64,000 nt of DNA from Clitopilus passeckerianus (Eukaryota > Basidiomycota > Agaricomycetes > Agaricales > Entolomataceae): assembly GCA_944990035.1 (NCBI GenBank), contig CALYLX010000096.1:124001-188000 (forward strand), written 5' to 3'. Position 1 is the first letter of the stretch. Each line of letters begins with the position of its first letter. The notes under the pieces were generated by a model that was given only the letters and a program-made list of their open reading frames with translations, made no database searches and was not told the DNA's origin. Made by a program: the position numbers and the translations under genes. Below are positions 44,206-56,060 of this stretch, in pieces.

Positions 44206-47200
44206 ACTACACAAGCCAGGGGTAAGTACGTACTCAAACTCGGCACGATCCCTCTCATTTTAAAGCAGCTCTAGACTGTAACACAGATTGGATTGGGCTC
44301 CCAATCCCCATCGTCGCTTGATCAAAATGCCAGATACTTACATCTAGGCATCATTCAGTGATACAGCGGTTTCTGGAGGGGACGCAGCGCGTAAGGAGTT
44401 AAAAACTCCCAAACAAAGGCGGCAACGAGGCTGCCATATTTGGAATGATCTGATTCTTATCGCGCGGAATGAACAGATCGTCCATAATTAATTCGTGCAC
44501 CTGTTCAAAGTGTATTAACCTTTGACTACTTTCAAAAATATCAATGAAGTTCGCACCTTTCGAGTATCAAGAATCTACACAAAGCTAATACCTCCACCGA
44601 CCCCAAAAGCAAATTATGTGTTTTAGAAGCACCACGCGTTCGCTGAGCACCTAGCATGCCAAAGTTGTGTCAACTTGACGGTTGATCAAAACGGTCCGTA
44701 TCATCGGTTCCAACGCTCCATGCTCCTAACGCTCTCAGAACACTGATGTACAAGCCGTGATTGGAGAAGCATCAAGAACTTTGGTCACCGGTTTCTTCTC
44801 GTTCTCCGGCAAGCATGTCTACATGACCACGCGACACGGTCATTACGCGTCTTTGGTTCCATTCGCCTGAGATGGCTTTGGACTTGATGTCGGCCACAGC
44901 TCGAACAACGGGTAATTGAATCCCGCTGTTTGTGCTGTTGAATGCCTTATCTTCTGCACAGCCTGAAAGTCAAAGACGGTCAAGTCAGAAGTTGTCCTCC
45001 TCCATCCAAAACGGCTAGACAACAACGTACAGAGACTGACACTGCAGATTCACGTCTCAGGTTGCTGAGGGCCGTAACCATCACCTTCGTTGTTCTTTTC
45101 TCGATACGAGCGTAGTCTCCACAGGTTGTAGACGATAGGTGATGAAGGTCGCTTTATTTCATGGTCGTGTCTAGTGCCAGTTGATTTGGGAAATACATAC
45201 GCATGTCACCATCAAAAACCACATTGCAAACATCGAGCTTGCATCTGCCATATTGGATGTATTCCAGCATGTAATGCCGAATATCGTCCGCCATAGTTGC
45301 CTTCCCAATGCTTTCCTGACGCCTGTCTTGAGATCATTGATGGAAGACTACAAAATGGAATTATTACCTTGCGGGAGAAGGGATTGACCTGAATCATCGA
45401 CTGATACGAGGTTGACATCGGCAAGTGCAGCTTCTCCAATTTGACACTTTAAACCTAGAAGATGGCTAAGGTCAGGTGAATCCATGTAATCGTCAATCGT
45501 GCGAACCCACCCGATAAGCCTTGCCAGTTGAAGAGACGCGACCAATCACGGCGTCACAAATTGGGGAAGGAATCCTGCTGTCTTCTGAAACCAAACTGAG
45601 GAGGTCACCTGGGATGAAGGCCATGCGATCTCACCTATTGACATACTCAAGTCATAGAGCCACCAACGGTGATAGGTAGAAATCTAATCATCGCTCTATT
45701 CTTGATGGATTAGGAATCCCAACATCCAGGATTGGGGATCCTTCTTCTTCGCGGAAGGGGACAGCGTGGTCATACACCAGCAGCTGCGTTGACGAGCTAG
45801 TAGCCTTTGAATCTTTCTTAGATGTAGTCAGTCAAGGCATGAACGATCACTCAGCGTAGTATTGGCTTACAGGATGGAGATAACTCAGCGACCTGGAAAA
45901 GAACAGCTCAGGCCGGGAGTCATTAAATCTCTAGGAGCCCGTGGACGACACACATGAGGGCGTGTTATGTCCCCGCCCCGGAGCTCGTGAAGAAGCGAGC
46001 TGATTGATTCGAGCATTGTCGCGTCTCTCTGCTTGTTGACATCTTGGAGAAACTTGATGCAACCACCGGCAAGGACAGGCAAGAACGGACACACGAGCTC
46101 TGGTATCAATCCAGCCCTTTTCTAAAAGATTTTGAGTCAACCCTCGTATCTGGAAACCGTCGAGCCCGAAACGCACCATACATGTTTTCAAACGAGCAGT
46201 TTCACGTTTTGATTCTTGTCGCGTCGTGTGAGTCAGCGGGAACTTGTGGAATCGTCGATCATTGCCAATCAGGTGGTTCGTAGTTGTAAAGGACTTGAAT
46301 TGCTCATGTTGGAGACGGAGGGAGTGCAAAAATCGTGTATTTCATTTTGGAGTCAACCTTGGACGTTGTGAATTTTCGCCACCACCATGTTGCTTACCTA
46401 AGTGGACTGTAACATTGACCGCTTTCTTGCAAACGTCCATCTTTGCAAAGTCACAATCACCAACGGTCACATTGACTGAAGGAAATCATCAACAAACCCG
46501 CTGCTGCACTGGACAAGCCCGTGATAACATAAAACTTGAGAATTGTTTCCTCCCAACTTGTCCTTGCCGCGATTTCTCGAGTTTCTCCACTTCGACCTCA
46601 AGCCTACTCATATGCTTCCCCAATTACGAATCCAAACAGCTTTCAGGGTCACAAAATTTCTCTCTTCTGCAGCTATCATGGAAATTCAAGGTGTTCTGCT
46701 CGCCAGCTTCGCAGGCTTCAGGGGTACGTTGGCTCTCTAAGGTATCCCCCCAGGAATTTCTAATCTCGTTACCCAGCTACGAAGCTGGTATCCACCCCCC
46801 GACGTTCCTTTTGTTAGCAAATGTCACCCCTTTGACTCAACGGGCATACACACTGCTGCTACGAGGCGGTAGAGTCGCCACATCCACTCACTTTATTGAG
46901 CATCCCTACGTCACAACCTGACCGGTGCCTGCGTGGGTGGCGCAAGTATCAGCGTCAATCACGGTGCCACTTGGGCCAGATCCTGATCGAGGTCCAATAC
47001 CAGCTCAAAAGAATCCATCATCCATTCACTCAACCAGAAGGAAGATCAGTGAAGATCATCCAAATGGTCCTGGTGATCAAGACGACTTCTTTAGCTGGAT
47101 CAGCTTCGATCATGCGGCATGCCGCCCATGCTATCGAAGACTTCGTAGTGGTTATCAGATCCCTCTCGAAGCCATTATCAAGAAATCGCCGTGATTGGTG

Positions 47201-48291
47201 GACTCAGCGTTGGGTCACGTTCACTTTCAGCCAGAAGTTCCTTCAAGTGTGGCTTTGCAGAAATCTTTTTCTACCAGCGCAGATCCTTCACCGAGACAAC
47301 TTCCTGATCGACCTCACTTCGTGCATCCATTCTCACGGAGCGGCGAAGCCAACCCGTGGAAACGATTTGCCTCTGAATCGTGACAACTACAGGGAACGCC
47401 GACATACAAAATTCGGGATAGGCAAGCTAGGATGTGTAAGTGGTATCGAAGGATCTGTTGCCTACTCTTTTTCTGATATGCTGGAATAGCATGAACTCCC
47501 TCGTTTCTGGATAATCCTCGTCAGCTTTGACGTTGGGAGCCCGCAAACTGGCCGTATATCGCAAGCGTCACCCTAGCCTTGATCATAGTAATAGGTGAGG
47601 AGCTCCCATCCCATCGAACGCCGACAGTCGCTTACCTTGTAGGTCAGATATACGAAATACCCAAGGCTCTCGACAATGAACTGCCGACCATGCTTCCATG
47701 AACGCACTCGGGAGACTCAGGAACGCCGTTCGGTGCCTGAAATGCGCCGCCTTTTAGGAAATCGTTGAAAGAATGTGATTGGACTCGGAGCCCACTCCGC
47801 CCTACTTTCTCTCCTACCTCACATGAGGTCGGCCATTTCAGAGAGCCGGGCAATTGGTCAACCTGATCGAAGTTCGCCCACCGCACACACCTCAGCTACA
47901 AAGAAAGGAACCGTCAAGTTCGCTTTTTTCACATTCATGCGCCCTAAGCAAAATATTTGTGGCTTCAGGTGTGCATTTACACTGTGGTAAGCTAAGCCCG
48001 TTTTTGCGCCCACCACTCACAAGTATTGCTTAGTCATGGACAGTGAGAAAGCTACCCTCAGAGCCTCACGCGCGCAGTGCCGTTCGTTCGCCGCAACCAC
48101 GCTTTCTTTTTGATGAACAGGGAGCCAAACGATCGACCTGCTATAACCCAATCACAGCGCTCTGGTTTCAGCTATGCGCTCGTTCAGGGACACGAGCAAT
48201 AAAGGCATTGGCGGCTATGGGACATGATTCAACTGCTCTTCTCCGCAAGAACGCGCTCTCCACCTCGAAGCCTTAGGGTGAAGAAACTACG
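44206..48291. other. Gene-poor stretch with eroded coding scraps
   Basis: About 4 kb where I could not assemble a gene. The minus strand shows protein-like scraps: a 46-codon frame at 45154-45294 (MADDIRHYMLEYIQYGRCKL...), a fragment near 45711-45825 (LLVYDHAVPFREEEGSPILD...), another at 45950-46109 (LAGGCIKFLQDVNKQRDA...), and a last-exon-like frame 44843-45025. They could be exons of one decayed or poorly modelled gene. On the plus strand, frames at 46678-46738 and 46925-47194 (DDFFSWISFDHAACRPCYRR) are equally unsupported. No transposase, reverse transcriptase, terminal repeat or tRNA was noticed. Confidence 0.4.
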
Positions 48292-49225
48292 ATGTCCCTC
48301 GCCTGCCCCGACGACGTTTTTGACATGCTACAATGGCAGATGGTGCATGGTGAGCTCGTTTTAGAATAGTACTCCTACGAGATTCGATTGGCTGACGACA
48401 TTGAAAGCTCATAACATGTTCAAGACCGCCTACAACAGCATCCTGCGCCACCTCGATAACCCTCCCACAAATGACATAACAAACTTTATGGGCTATTGTG
48501 AAACATTTTCGACCGCCATAGGTCATCATCACGATGGAGAGGTTCGTCGTTCGGTAAATGAGAACGCTACCACCAACCTAAACGTTCCTAAAGGAAGTCG
48601 TGATGTTCCCATTCCTCAACACGAAGATGGACTTCAGCGGGGAAGGCGAGGCTCACAAACTCATACATTCTGCTTTGGACTCTTTGGAGAACACTATCAA
48701 GGAATGTAAAGTGGACCCCACCAAATTTGACGCGCAGAGAATGAAGCAGCAAATGGAAGAGCTGAAGGATGTTCTGGTACGCTATACCCTCAAGTACTCA
48801 AATTTCTGTCACACACTAATCAAGACCACAGTTCGATCATCTTGATGCAGAGGTGGAACACATCAAGGGCTCAAATCTCCGAGAAGCAGGCTTCCAGCCA
48901 GCGGAACTCAAAGAAATGAACGAGAAGTTGGAGGAATATGCAAAAGGGCATGCTGAGCCGTGGCAAGTTTTACCTTTCGCAATGGGGTAAGACACTGTTT
49001 TGTGCTTGCTTCGGATAACGTCTGACCTTGTTCACACTAGTCACATTCCCCCGAACCTCAAACCTCACTGGCCCGGCTTCCCGTGGCTTCTTCGTGAAAT
49101 TGCCATCCCATGGATCTTCGCGTGGAGATACTATGGGTGAGTGGGCTGTCGACTTCTAGCGTCCTGCATAGCTGACTTGCCACGTTTTAAGGTATTGGAA
49201 GTACTCGCCCTACGCTATGTCATAA
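48292..49225 (+). CDS. Hemerythrin-like (HHE domain) protein 2
   Basis: Paralogue of the gene at 41185-42113 with all introns in matching places: after MVHA, after GHHHDGE, after LKDVL, after AMG, and after RYYG. The start ATG 48292 follows an in-frame stop. Segments: LQWQMVHAHNMFKTAYNSIL; GHHHDGE joined to EVVMFPFLNTKMDFSGEGEA; HKLIHSAL; FDHLDAEVEHIKG; a C-terminal PHWPGFPWLLREIAIPW; and end GYWKYSPYAMS. It keeps the metal-ligand-like histidines and glutamates of copy 1. Converges with the CsbD-like gene at 49585. Role unknown beyond a likely di-iron helical bundle. Confidence 0.85.
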
Positions 49226-49584
49226 CTCACCTCATAGTCCTGCTACTCGACTTCCATCCTATATCACAGTTCCCGCTTGATTATTCAATCGTACTCTTGA
49301 CCCTAATCCAGAAAGAAGTGAACGTTTCCTGTTCCACGACCGCAAATATCCACCAGCCGGGTTTACTGGGCAGCTAAAAAGGACGTGTCGCATCAGAATC
49401 GAAACAGCGACCCCTTGCCTTTGTCGGCATACCCTTTACATCGCACATCATTTCTATATCATACCGTCAGTTCGAACCCGTAAGGATGCATTCCTTTCTT
49501 TTTTCCGGCAGAGGCTGGATTGAAGCGAACCCGAAGACGTTAATTATATTATTACAATGCAGTGTATGAATGCAAATATCCCAA
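49226..49584. other. Convergent intergenic region
   Basis: About 360 bases between two converging genes (HHE-2 and CsbD-like copy 1). Nothing recognisable apart from 3' flanks. Confidence 0.5.
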
Positions 49585-50007
49585 TTAGGCTTGCTTGTTG
49601 ACCTCCTGCTGAGCTTCGCCCTTATCATGACGAATATTGCCTTTCAAACCTGGTGAGTCCACAAATCGCAAGAGAATATCTCGGAAAAACCTACCAGATG
49701 TTTCCTGCGTTCGGTCACCAGTGACGGCACCTACAACGGCGTCCTTCTTGCCGCCCATACGGTCCATGGTGCCCTCTGCGTATCCCTTGGCTTGAGCAGC
49801 CTTGTACTCGGCCTCGCCTTGAGCGTGCTCTTCCTTTCCGGATTGTTGCCATGATGTTGCACCGGTGACGTTACCGACAGCCTCCACGAGGTTTCCCTTG
49901 GTAGAGTGGAATTGGCCAGAGGTTTTGCTGTCAACAAAAAGTCAGAATCATGGCAGTCAGATGGGAAAGCTTGGGGAGGCTAACCTGGGCTCGGTGGAAG
50001 AAGACAT
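49585..50007 (-). CDS. CsbD-like stress protein, copy 1
   Basis: Three exons encode about 100 residues. Exon 1 is only MSSSTEPS, exon 2 holds most of the protein, and exon 3 (GNIRHDKGEAQQEVNKQA) ends it. The sequence is hydrophilic with GN-VEAVGNVTGA, KEEHAQGEAEYKAAQAKGYA and GKKDAVVGAVTGDRTQE, the pattern of fungal CsbD-like proteins. These are small, likely disordered or helical proteins linked to general stress. A TATAAAA box (plus strand TTTTATA 50106-50112) lies about 100 bases upstream of the start. It forms a divergent pair with an almost identical copy at 50916-51333. Confidence 0.88.
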
Positions 50008-50915
50008 TATGATTACGATGAACGAGTTTGAATAAGATGTGGTTGATTGGATGGATGGATTGAACTATGTGAGTAGTGAAGAATCTTGGCCTATGCCAGC
50101 CTCCGTTTTATACGATTTTTTGCCTGAGATGATGTCATTCCGCAGAGCTGAGAGAACTCAAATCCCAGCAGCCCTTTGAAAGCGTCATTTCTCATTGACA
50201 TTTACCGGGAGTTCTGTTCAAAGGGAAGCGGAGGTATCGCCAATGTGTCCTGTTGTCAAGCGGGGGTGGCGCATTGTAATGACATAAATGATGACGTCAC
50301 AACTCCGGTTACTTTGTCCTTTATCCTCCCCGACCATGGCATAATGAAAAACAGTCGAAGTCCCATAACTGGCGTCATAGGTAGCTTGTGGTATAGCCCG
50401 GACCTGCCGAGAGGGCTGGCGAGTAGCTGATAATCGGGTCTGACGATGAGAACCGCAAAGGGCGCGATGATTAGTGCCCCCATACAGGTAGAAAATAGGT
50501 AGAAAACATTTGGCGTTTTGAGATTCGAGACGTCGGTTCGTAGCTTGGTGAACTTGGGTTTCCATTGTTTTCAAGCTATACCTCTTATGGCGGCGCACCT
50601 GACACCTAGAATTCGTCGCGGCCTAGCCGTTTTCGCCTCAGCCTCTTGTCCAGTGCCTCGTTTTCTCGGATCTCCTCGCGACGAAGGCGGATTCTTGACA
50701 TCTGGCCGCCAATGTGGAGAAATGACGCGTCCGCCAAGGCAGTACTGCAGTGCCGCCAATACCGTGCATGGACTGCCATGACGTCACCGGGGCTTGTACT
50801 CATCTTCGCTCATCGTCTAAAGGGTATATAAACCATCGCATTGAAGTCAACATTCTTCACTACTCTAAACTTTCAATTCATCTCACAGCAACAACCAACT
50901 TTATTAACAACGATC
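50008..50915. promoter_or_regulatory. Divergent promoter of the CsbD-like pair
   Basis: About 900 bases serve both copies. TATA boxes lie close to each start: TTTTATA at 50106-50112 (minus) and TATATAAA at 50825-50832 (plus). Both leaders share the block ATTCTTCACTACTC, near 50072-50085 on the minus strand and near 50853 on the plus strand, so the duplication included core promoter and leader. The middle part shows no gene. Confidence 0.6.
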
Positions 50916-51333
50916 ATGTCTTCTTCTACCGAGCCCAGGTTCGTCTTCTCATACTTCTTCTCGAATCATATCCGCGATTCTGACTTGTCTTTTCAGCAAA
51001 ACCTCTGGCCAATTCCACTCTACCAAGGGAAACCTCGTGGAGGCTGTCGGTAACGTCACCGGTGCAACATCATGGCAACAATCCGGAAAGGAAGAGCACG
51101 CTCAAGGCGAGGCCGAGTACAAGGCTGCTCAAGCCAAGGGATACGCAGAGGGCACCATGGACCGTATGGGCGGCAAGAAAGATGCCGTCGTGGGTGCCGT
51201 CACTGGTGACCGAACACAAGAGGCATCTGGTAGGTTGTTCTCAGATGTTAATTGGTGAAACTAATACTCACCGAATTTCAAAGGAAACATTCGTCATGAT
51301 AAAGGCGAGGCTCAGCAGGAGGTGAATAAGTAA
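50916..51333 (+). CDS. CsbD-like stress protein, copy 2
   Basis: Plus-strand twin of 49585-50007. It has the same three-exon plan (MSSSTEPS | main exon | GNIRHDKGEAQQEVNK), with the second intron starting after QEASG. The protein differs from copy 1 only by Thr/Ala near the second intron and by ending two residues earlier. The coding DNA of the main exon is nearly identical while the introns differ more, which suggests recent duplication or ongoing gene conversion. A small cytosolic stress-related protein by family; no biochemical activity is known to me for fungal members. Confidence 0.88.
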
Positions 51334-51605
51334 TTGGGATATCTACATACATAATCGGGATTGTAACAATATAATAAGCATGGTTTTTTCTCACCACAAC
51401 GTTCAGTAGTACAATTTGGAGATTAAGCTCATGAAATGTTTGCCCTGAGGCAGGTTCGAACTCGGTCATGTTTGAGGTGAATGTTTTGCGTTCGGTCCCC
51501 GCTGCGGGGTAGCTTTGTCGTGAGCCTAGTATGTGGTACAGCGTTCTCCCATATGTGTGTTTATTCAAGGCCCTAACAAGATACCAGCAATACATAACAC
51601 GAAAA

Positions 51606-53318
51606 TCAAACACTTTCCTCCAGCCCACTCCAAACAAGCCTGTTACCAAACGCCTCTGCCAGCTCAAGGATGTCGTCGTAAGATAATCCTGTGCAACCAA
51701 TAAGATGAAGACACAACGGCCGACCCCTCTCCCTCCGAACCTCACCCAAGTTCTTCAAATCGTCCAAGGGAACTCCGAGCCTAAATCCAGGCTCGGAAGT
51801 TCGTAGGGTTCCTAAGACCTTCCAATCTCTTAACTCGAGGCAGCGTAGTGAACGGAAGGGAGACCCTATTTCTGGACGATGTGCTTCAATCTGATCCCGA
51901 GTTTGGAACGCGACGACCTTGAGAAGATCTTTGGCGATGTGCCACGGGAGGCTGCCAGTGTTGAGGAGAGTTAATTTAGGTAAACGCCCAAACTTTCTCC
52001 ATAGATCGTCCCGGTTAATGGGGGGGAAGTAGTTGAGAGTGTGGAGTTTCTTGAGCGGGAGGATCCACGGGAGAGAGTGCAGAATCTCTCGTGAGATGGG
52101 AGCACATATCGATATTTGAGGAACAGTGCGAGTGTAGTTTAGTGGTTGTGCTCCGGCGGCTGTCCATATTTCTACGTGGGTTAGGTTGTGCTCGCCTGAG
52201 CGAAGGGTGAGTCCGCGGATTGGGTGTTCCCTTGTACGGCTGATGATCCTGAGCAGACGGTTGATCGAAGACTCCTGAAGAACGTGCCCTTCGCCCGGTT
52301 GCCCATCCGCATTGACTTTGATAGCAATTCGTGCGGAAGTCGGGTAAGTTGCCCGACTAAAGAATGCATGGCACGAAAGGAGGTCGGAGACGATTGAGAT
52401 GTCCACCAACGACGACGGCAGGGATACGGGTCTAGGAATGACCAGAGAGTTGATCTGGAGATCAAGCGCGTATCCCATTTCTGTGACGAAAGTTGGCATC
52501 TGGAATGCGTTACGGAGATGGAGCCTCCGCAAAGATTTGAACATCGGTAGGATCTCCGCCACCTTTGTGGCGAACAGACGATTGGAGGCTGTTGAGGGGC
52601 TGTCGAAAGAAATTTCTAGATCCGTTATTCGAGAGCAGTCAGGGACATGAAACCATTGACTCCCGAAAAAATGACAATTTTTGAGGTGTAATTTGCGTAA
52701 TTGGGGTAGGTTACCCTGAGGCCACGTCAACACCCATGAAAGAGGGTTCTGGGCGCTTATTTCTAGAGAGCGGAGAAGGAGAGCTGGATGCGAGAATCCA
52801 GCTATGTCAAATGCGTGGGGTGCTGGTGGATCATAATTGGTATGATGTAGCTTCGCGCTCGTCGCTCGTCGCAGTGAGGAATTGAAGATCTCTATGAGAC
52901 GGGGTTCGTCTGCGAGCTTCAAGTTGGTGAGGTCGAGCTCGAGGTTCAGTGGAAAGATCCCAGCGCGTCGAATCATCTCCATTGCGCAACCGGGATGGTA
53001 AAACAAGGGCCGGGTCCAGAGCTCGGGACAATTGAGAGCGATTATGCGCCATTCAGAGCAGACATGTGTGACATGGATCCAATCCCTAATGGGTGATCCA
53101 TCATCGTTCTCGCCATGGGCAAGGAAATCGAAGATACGCAGGAGCATCTCTGGAGGGATCTTAGATACGGAAGAAAGGGTATTTTGGCGTGAGCTCCATG
53201 CACGAATCTGATTCTCGTATTCACGAACCACCTGCTTCAGGTGGGCGAGTTCTTCGTAGATTACGGCACAGGCATGTAGTTTGGTAGGGAGATCGCTGAA
53301 AGCTGAAGCACCATTCAA
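51606..53318 (-). CDS. F-box protein, 570 aa
   Basis: An intronless frame of 570 codons. The N-terminal helix (KLHACAVIYEELAHLKQVVR) is followed by the F-box SKIPPEMLLRIFDFLAHGEN, then DWIHVTHVCSEWRIIALNCP and LWTRPLF. The C-terminal 450 residues are leucine-rich. It is divergent from another F-box gene starting at 53692 with a matching N-terminal layout (both have a Tyr/Ile-rich EE helix before the F-box), so the two are probably an inverted duplicate pair, now much diverged. Presumed SCF adaptor; substrate unknown. Confidence 0.85.
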   Translation of the reverse strand: MNGASAFSDLPTKLHACAVIYEELAHLKQVVREYENQIRAWSSRQNTLSSVSKIPPEMLLRIFDFLAHGENDDGSPIRDWIHVTHVCSEWRIIALNCPELWTRPLFYHPGCAMEMIRRAGIFPLNLELDLTNLKLADEPRLIEIFNSSLRRATSAKLHHTNYDPPAPHAFDIAGFSHPALLLRSLEISAQNPLSWVLTWPQGNLPQLRKLHLKNCHFFGSQWFHVPDCSRITDLEISFDSPSTASNRLFATKVAEILPMFKSLRRLHLRNAFQMPTFVTEMGYALDLQINSLVIPRPVSLPSSLVDISIVSDLLSCHAFFSRATYPTSARIAIKVNADGQPGEGHVLQESSINRLLRIISRTREHPIRGLTLRSGEHNLTHVEIWTAAGAQPLNYTRTVPQISICAPISREILHSLPWILPLKKLHTLNYFPPINRDDLWRKFGRLPKLTLLNTGSLPWHIAKDLLKVVAFQTRDQIEAHRPEIGSPFRSLRCLELRDWKVLGTLRTSEPGFRLGVPLDDLKNLGEVRRERGRPLCLHLIGCTGLSYDDILELAEAFGNRLVWSGLEESV

Positions 53319-53691
53319 TGACAGGTCGACTAGCGCCAGATATTATATATCAGCTAGGAACGGAGAAGCGCCAGGTGGACGACGTACTCGGTGGGACGAT
53401 TGACATTGGGATCATTTGGAGCTCGTTCGACGGGAAGCACCATCCGAGCCTTTATACTCGCCACGAGGACACCCACGGACTACATTTTCTTGCCAGCGAC
53501 ATGGCGGTTCTCGTTGCCGAACTTAGGTGTCAGAGAATCGGACACAGCCAGAGCACTCTCACAGCGTATGATTCCAGGAAAAGGTCGACACTGTGAGAAT
53601 GTTCAGACGTTGGCATTTATAATCTTCTCACCGTCCAAGGGTGAGTCCGAGTCATAGATTGTCGATCTGCGTGGAATCCAGCAGGCATTCA
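53319..53691. other. Divergent promoter between two F-box genes
   Basis: About 370 bases holding both upstream regions. Open frames here are short and look like chance. No motif stands out. Confidence 0.5.
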
Positions 53692-55574
53692 ATGGCTTCT
53701 CGGCCACAGAGTCAGTACCTATCAGTCATGTTATCAACTCCTGTTCCTAATTCCAGACAGATGTCTTCCATTTCCCCTTGCATTTTCCGGCATTTCCGTA
53801 CAGCGACGCTTCAACCAAGCAGCACGCATATGCAATCATCCGTGAAGAAATTTCTTTTCTGAAGAACCTCATCTTCCAAACTCAGAAAGAAATCCTTGCA
53901 TGGAAATCGCGCTATAATACCCTATGCAATATCCACAGGCTGCCCGAGGAGCTCCTAGCCAACATCTTTGAGCTCCTTGCACACGAGAGTCACCCGCCTA
54001 CGACAAAGTGGCTATCAGTGACCCACGTTTGTTCTCATTGGCGCAAAACCGCTTTGAAGTATCCTCAGATCTGGAATCGTCCTGATTTTCAGATAACTTC
54101 CTGTGCGGCTGAGATGGTGAAACGCGCTAAAGCATGTCCACTGATTGTTGACTTCAGCGCCATCAAGGACTGTCCATATCCAACGTATCCAACGTATTCT
54201 GCGCCAGCTTCCTTGGCACCCCGGTTCAAACTCATATCCGATAATCTCTATCGAGTGAAAGATTTGAGCTTGTATAACTTTTTCAGGCATATCGGAGATC
54301 TAGCACCGAACTCCATTAGCGGTGAAACCCTGCTCCGCTTTGCATTGCAGCAGCCAGCACCGATGCTCGAATCGTTGACTCTGGGGACAACCTCACGAAT
54401 ATTTCCACGACTTATCCATAGCTTACCAGAAGCACTCTTTTCCGGTCACAGTCCTAAACTATACCGTATTTCCCTTCACAATTGGGTCTTGCCCCGAACA
54501 AGGCAATCATTCCCTGCCTTTGCTCAAGTCACATCGTTGACTATAACTCTCGACACCCCGAGTTCTCAATTATCCCTAGCGCAGGACACGATTAAGCTAC
54601 TTGAAGCCTTCCCTCGATTGGAAACACTGAGCCTCATCAACCATATTGGTTCTATTATGACCCCGCCCAGCAGTAACATCGTCCTCGAGCCATTGCAGCC
54701 TGTTGTAAGGCTCCCAAAACTAAAACACATCTCGATAGGCGACGGATCAAAGAAGTGTGAGCTATTCTTCAGCTCGACTTCTTTCCCAGCATCAGGAACT
54801 GTTAAAGTTACCTTCACAAGCCCCTTCATTTACACAAATTATACCGACGGAAGCCGATGGGTAGATAGTAGCGCAGAACGCACCATACAGATGATCACCA
54901 ATCGACTTTCCCTCCCCATACTCGCACTTTCTGCGGGTCCAGGCTCTACTCCATTTTGCAGCAATCTGGCCATTCATACGACTGCCCTAGGAAGTCAGGA
55001 ACCTGACTTGAAGCTGGCTCAGATTGAATTCGCCGGAGTGCCCCCAACTCCTGACATCCAGAAGAGATTAACAACACTTCTTCCACTTTCCAACCTGGTT
55101 CTCTTACGCTATACCTTGAAATTCTCTACTGAAGAGTTCTGGAAAGATATCGGTCAGCTCCAAACCCTGTCCTCTGTAGGAATTCGACACAACCATCCAG
55201 CGTTCTTAGATGCCCTATCGGCGGCACGAAGCTCGGCGACGAGTTCGATTCCTGGTGCCACATCAATCTACTTTGCCGCACTGAGGGCTATAGCGTTTAT
55301 GGGGTGGAAGTTTTGGGATGAGTCAGACCGAGAGAACGAGAATTTTGGCATCATTGGTCCAGAATGGTTCCCTCCACCCTCGGACTGCATTCAACTCGGA
55401 CATTTTGAACAAGCTTTACTTTTCCGTCAACTTGTGGGTGGCCGACATTTCACTGAAATACGCTTCACGGAATCACTCTTAATGCCTGTTCACATTCATC
55501 GATTGAAGACCGCCGCTCCGAACACCTACTGGGTGGCTACGGGAAGCCTCAATCTGTCGGCAACCTCCGGATAG
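53692..55574 (+). CDS. F-box protein, about 610 aa
   Basis: The long open frame begins without ATG, with an in-frame stop at 53748-53750. A 19-base first exon (53692-53710, MASRPQ) joined by a 50-nt GT-AG intron (53711-53760) supplies a start and keeps frame. The N-terminal helix AYAIIREEISFLKNLI precedes the F-box HRLPEELLANIFELLAHESH, then KWLSVTHVCSHWRKTAL and IWNRPDF. A long leucine-rich tail runs to 55574. Same class as the divergent gene at 51606-53318. Role by family: SCF ligase receptor. The first exon is an inference. Confidence 0.8.
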
Positions 55575-56060
55575 TTTGATTTTCAGCCAATCTCGCTTTT
55601 AAATTGTAGAAATACAGATGCTATCGTTTAGGGTATTTTGCTTGTAGAGTCTTGTGTATAGTCTAATGACACTTACTGACAGTATATCAATTCAAATGCA
55701 ATGATCATTAGCAATGTACACTAAAACGCCATGGTGGGCGGGAAAGTAACCAACAACCAGAGGTGACAGAAATCGACGTCCAAGAGTTACATATGACGCG
55801 ACTTGTCACGCGCCTTGACGCCAAATGTCACGGCTATTGTGACTACACCTGGTTACCATGGTCGACCACGGTCCACCTTCAAGGATTCAAGTACTGGCAA
55901 CGAGGCATATGCCTAGTATTTTCTTCACTGGTAGCTCCGAATTGGGAACAATTGAGCTGCTGTGACAAAAAGGGATGCTGCACGTGTACCAGCTAGTTTA
56001 ACAGGGGTGGCCAAGCGGTGGCCTCTTCACCAATCTCTTTCGCCGAGTCCTCATTCCATC
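55575..56060. other. Intergenic, F-box 3' flank and BTB-2 promoter
   Basis: About 490 bases. At 56006-56020 the sequence TGGCCAAGCGGTGG resembles a tRNA A-box, but no B-box or cloverleaf follows, so it is not called. Otherwise nothing recognisable. Confidence 0.5.

Noticed and set aside
46244..46921. 225-codon plus-strand open frame
   Set aside because: Low-complexity Ser/Cys/Phe composition, no domain, no start context and no splice partner; length alone is not convincing.
53778..53800. Non-ATG (TTG) start for the F-box gene at 53778
   Set aside because: A short ATG-starting first exon with a normal 50-nt intron explains the N-terminus better.
56006..56020. tRNA A-box-like TGGCCAAGCGGTGG
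   Set aside because: No B-box or cloverleaf downstream; the BTB-2 start codon follows within about 50 bases.
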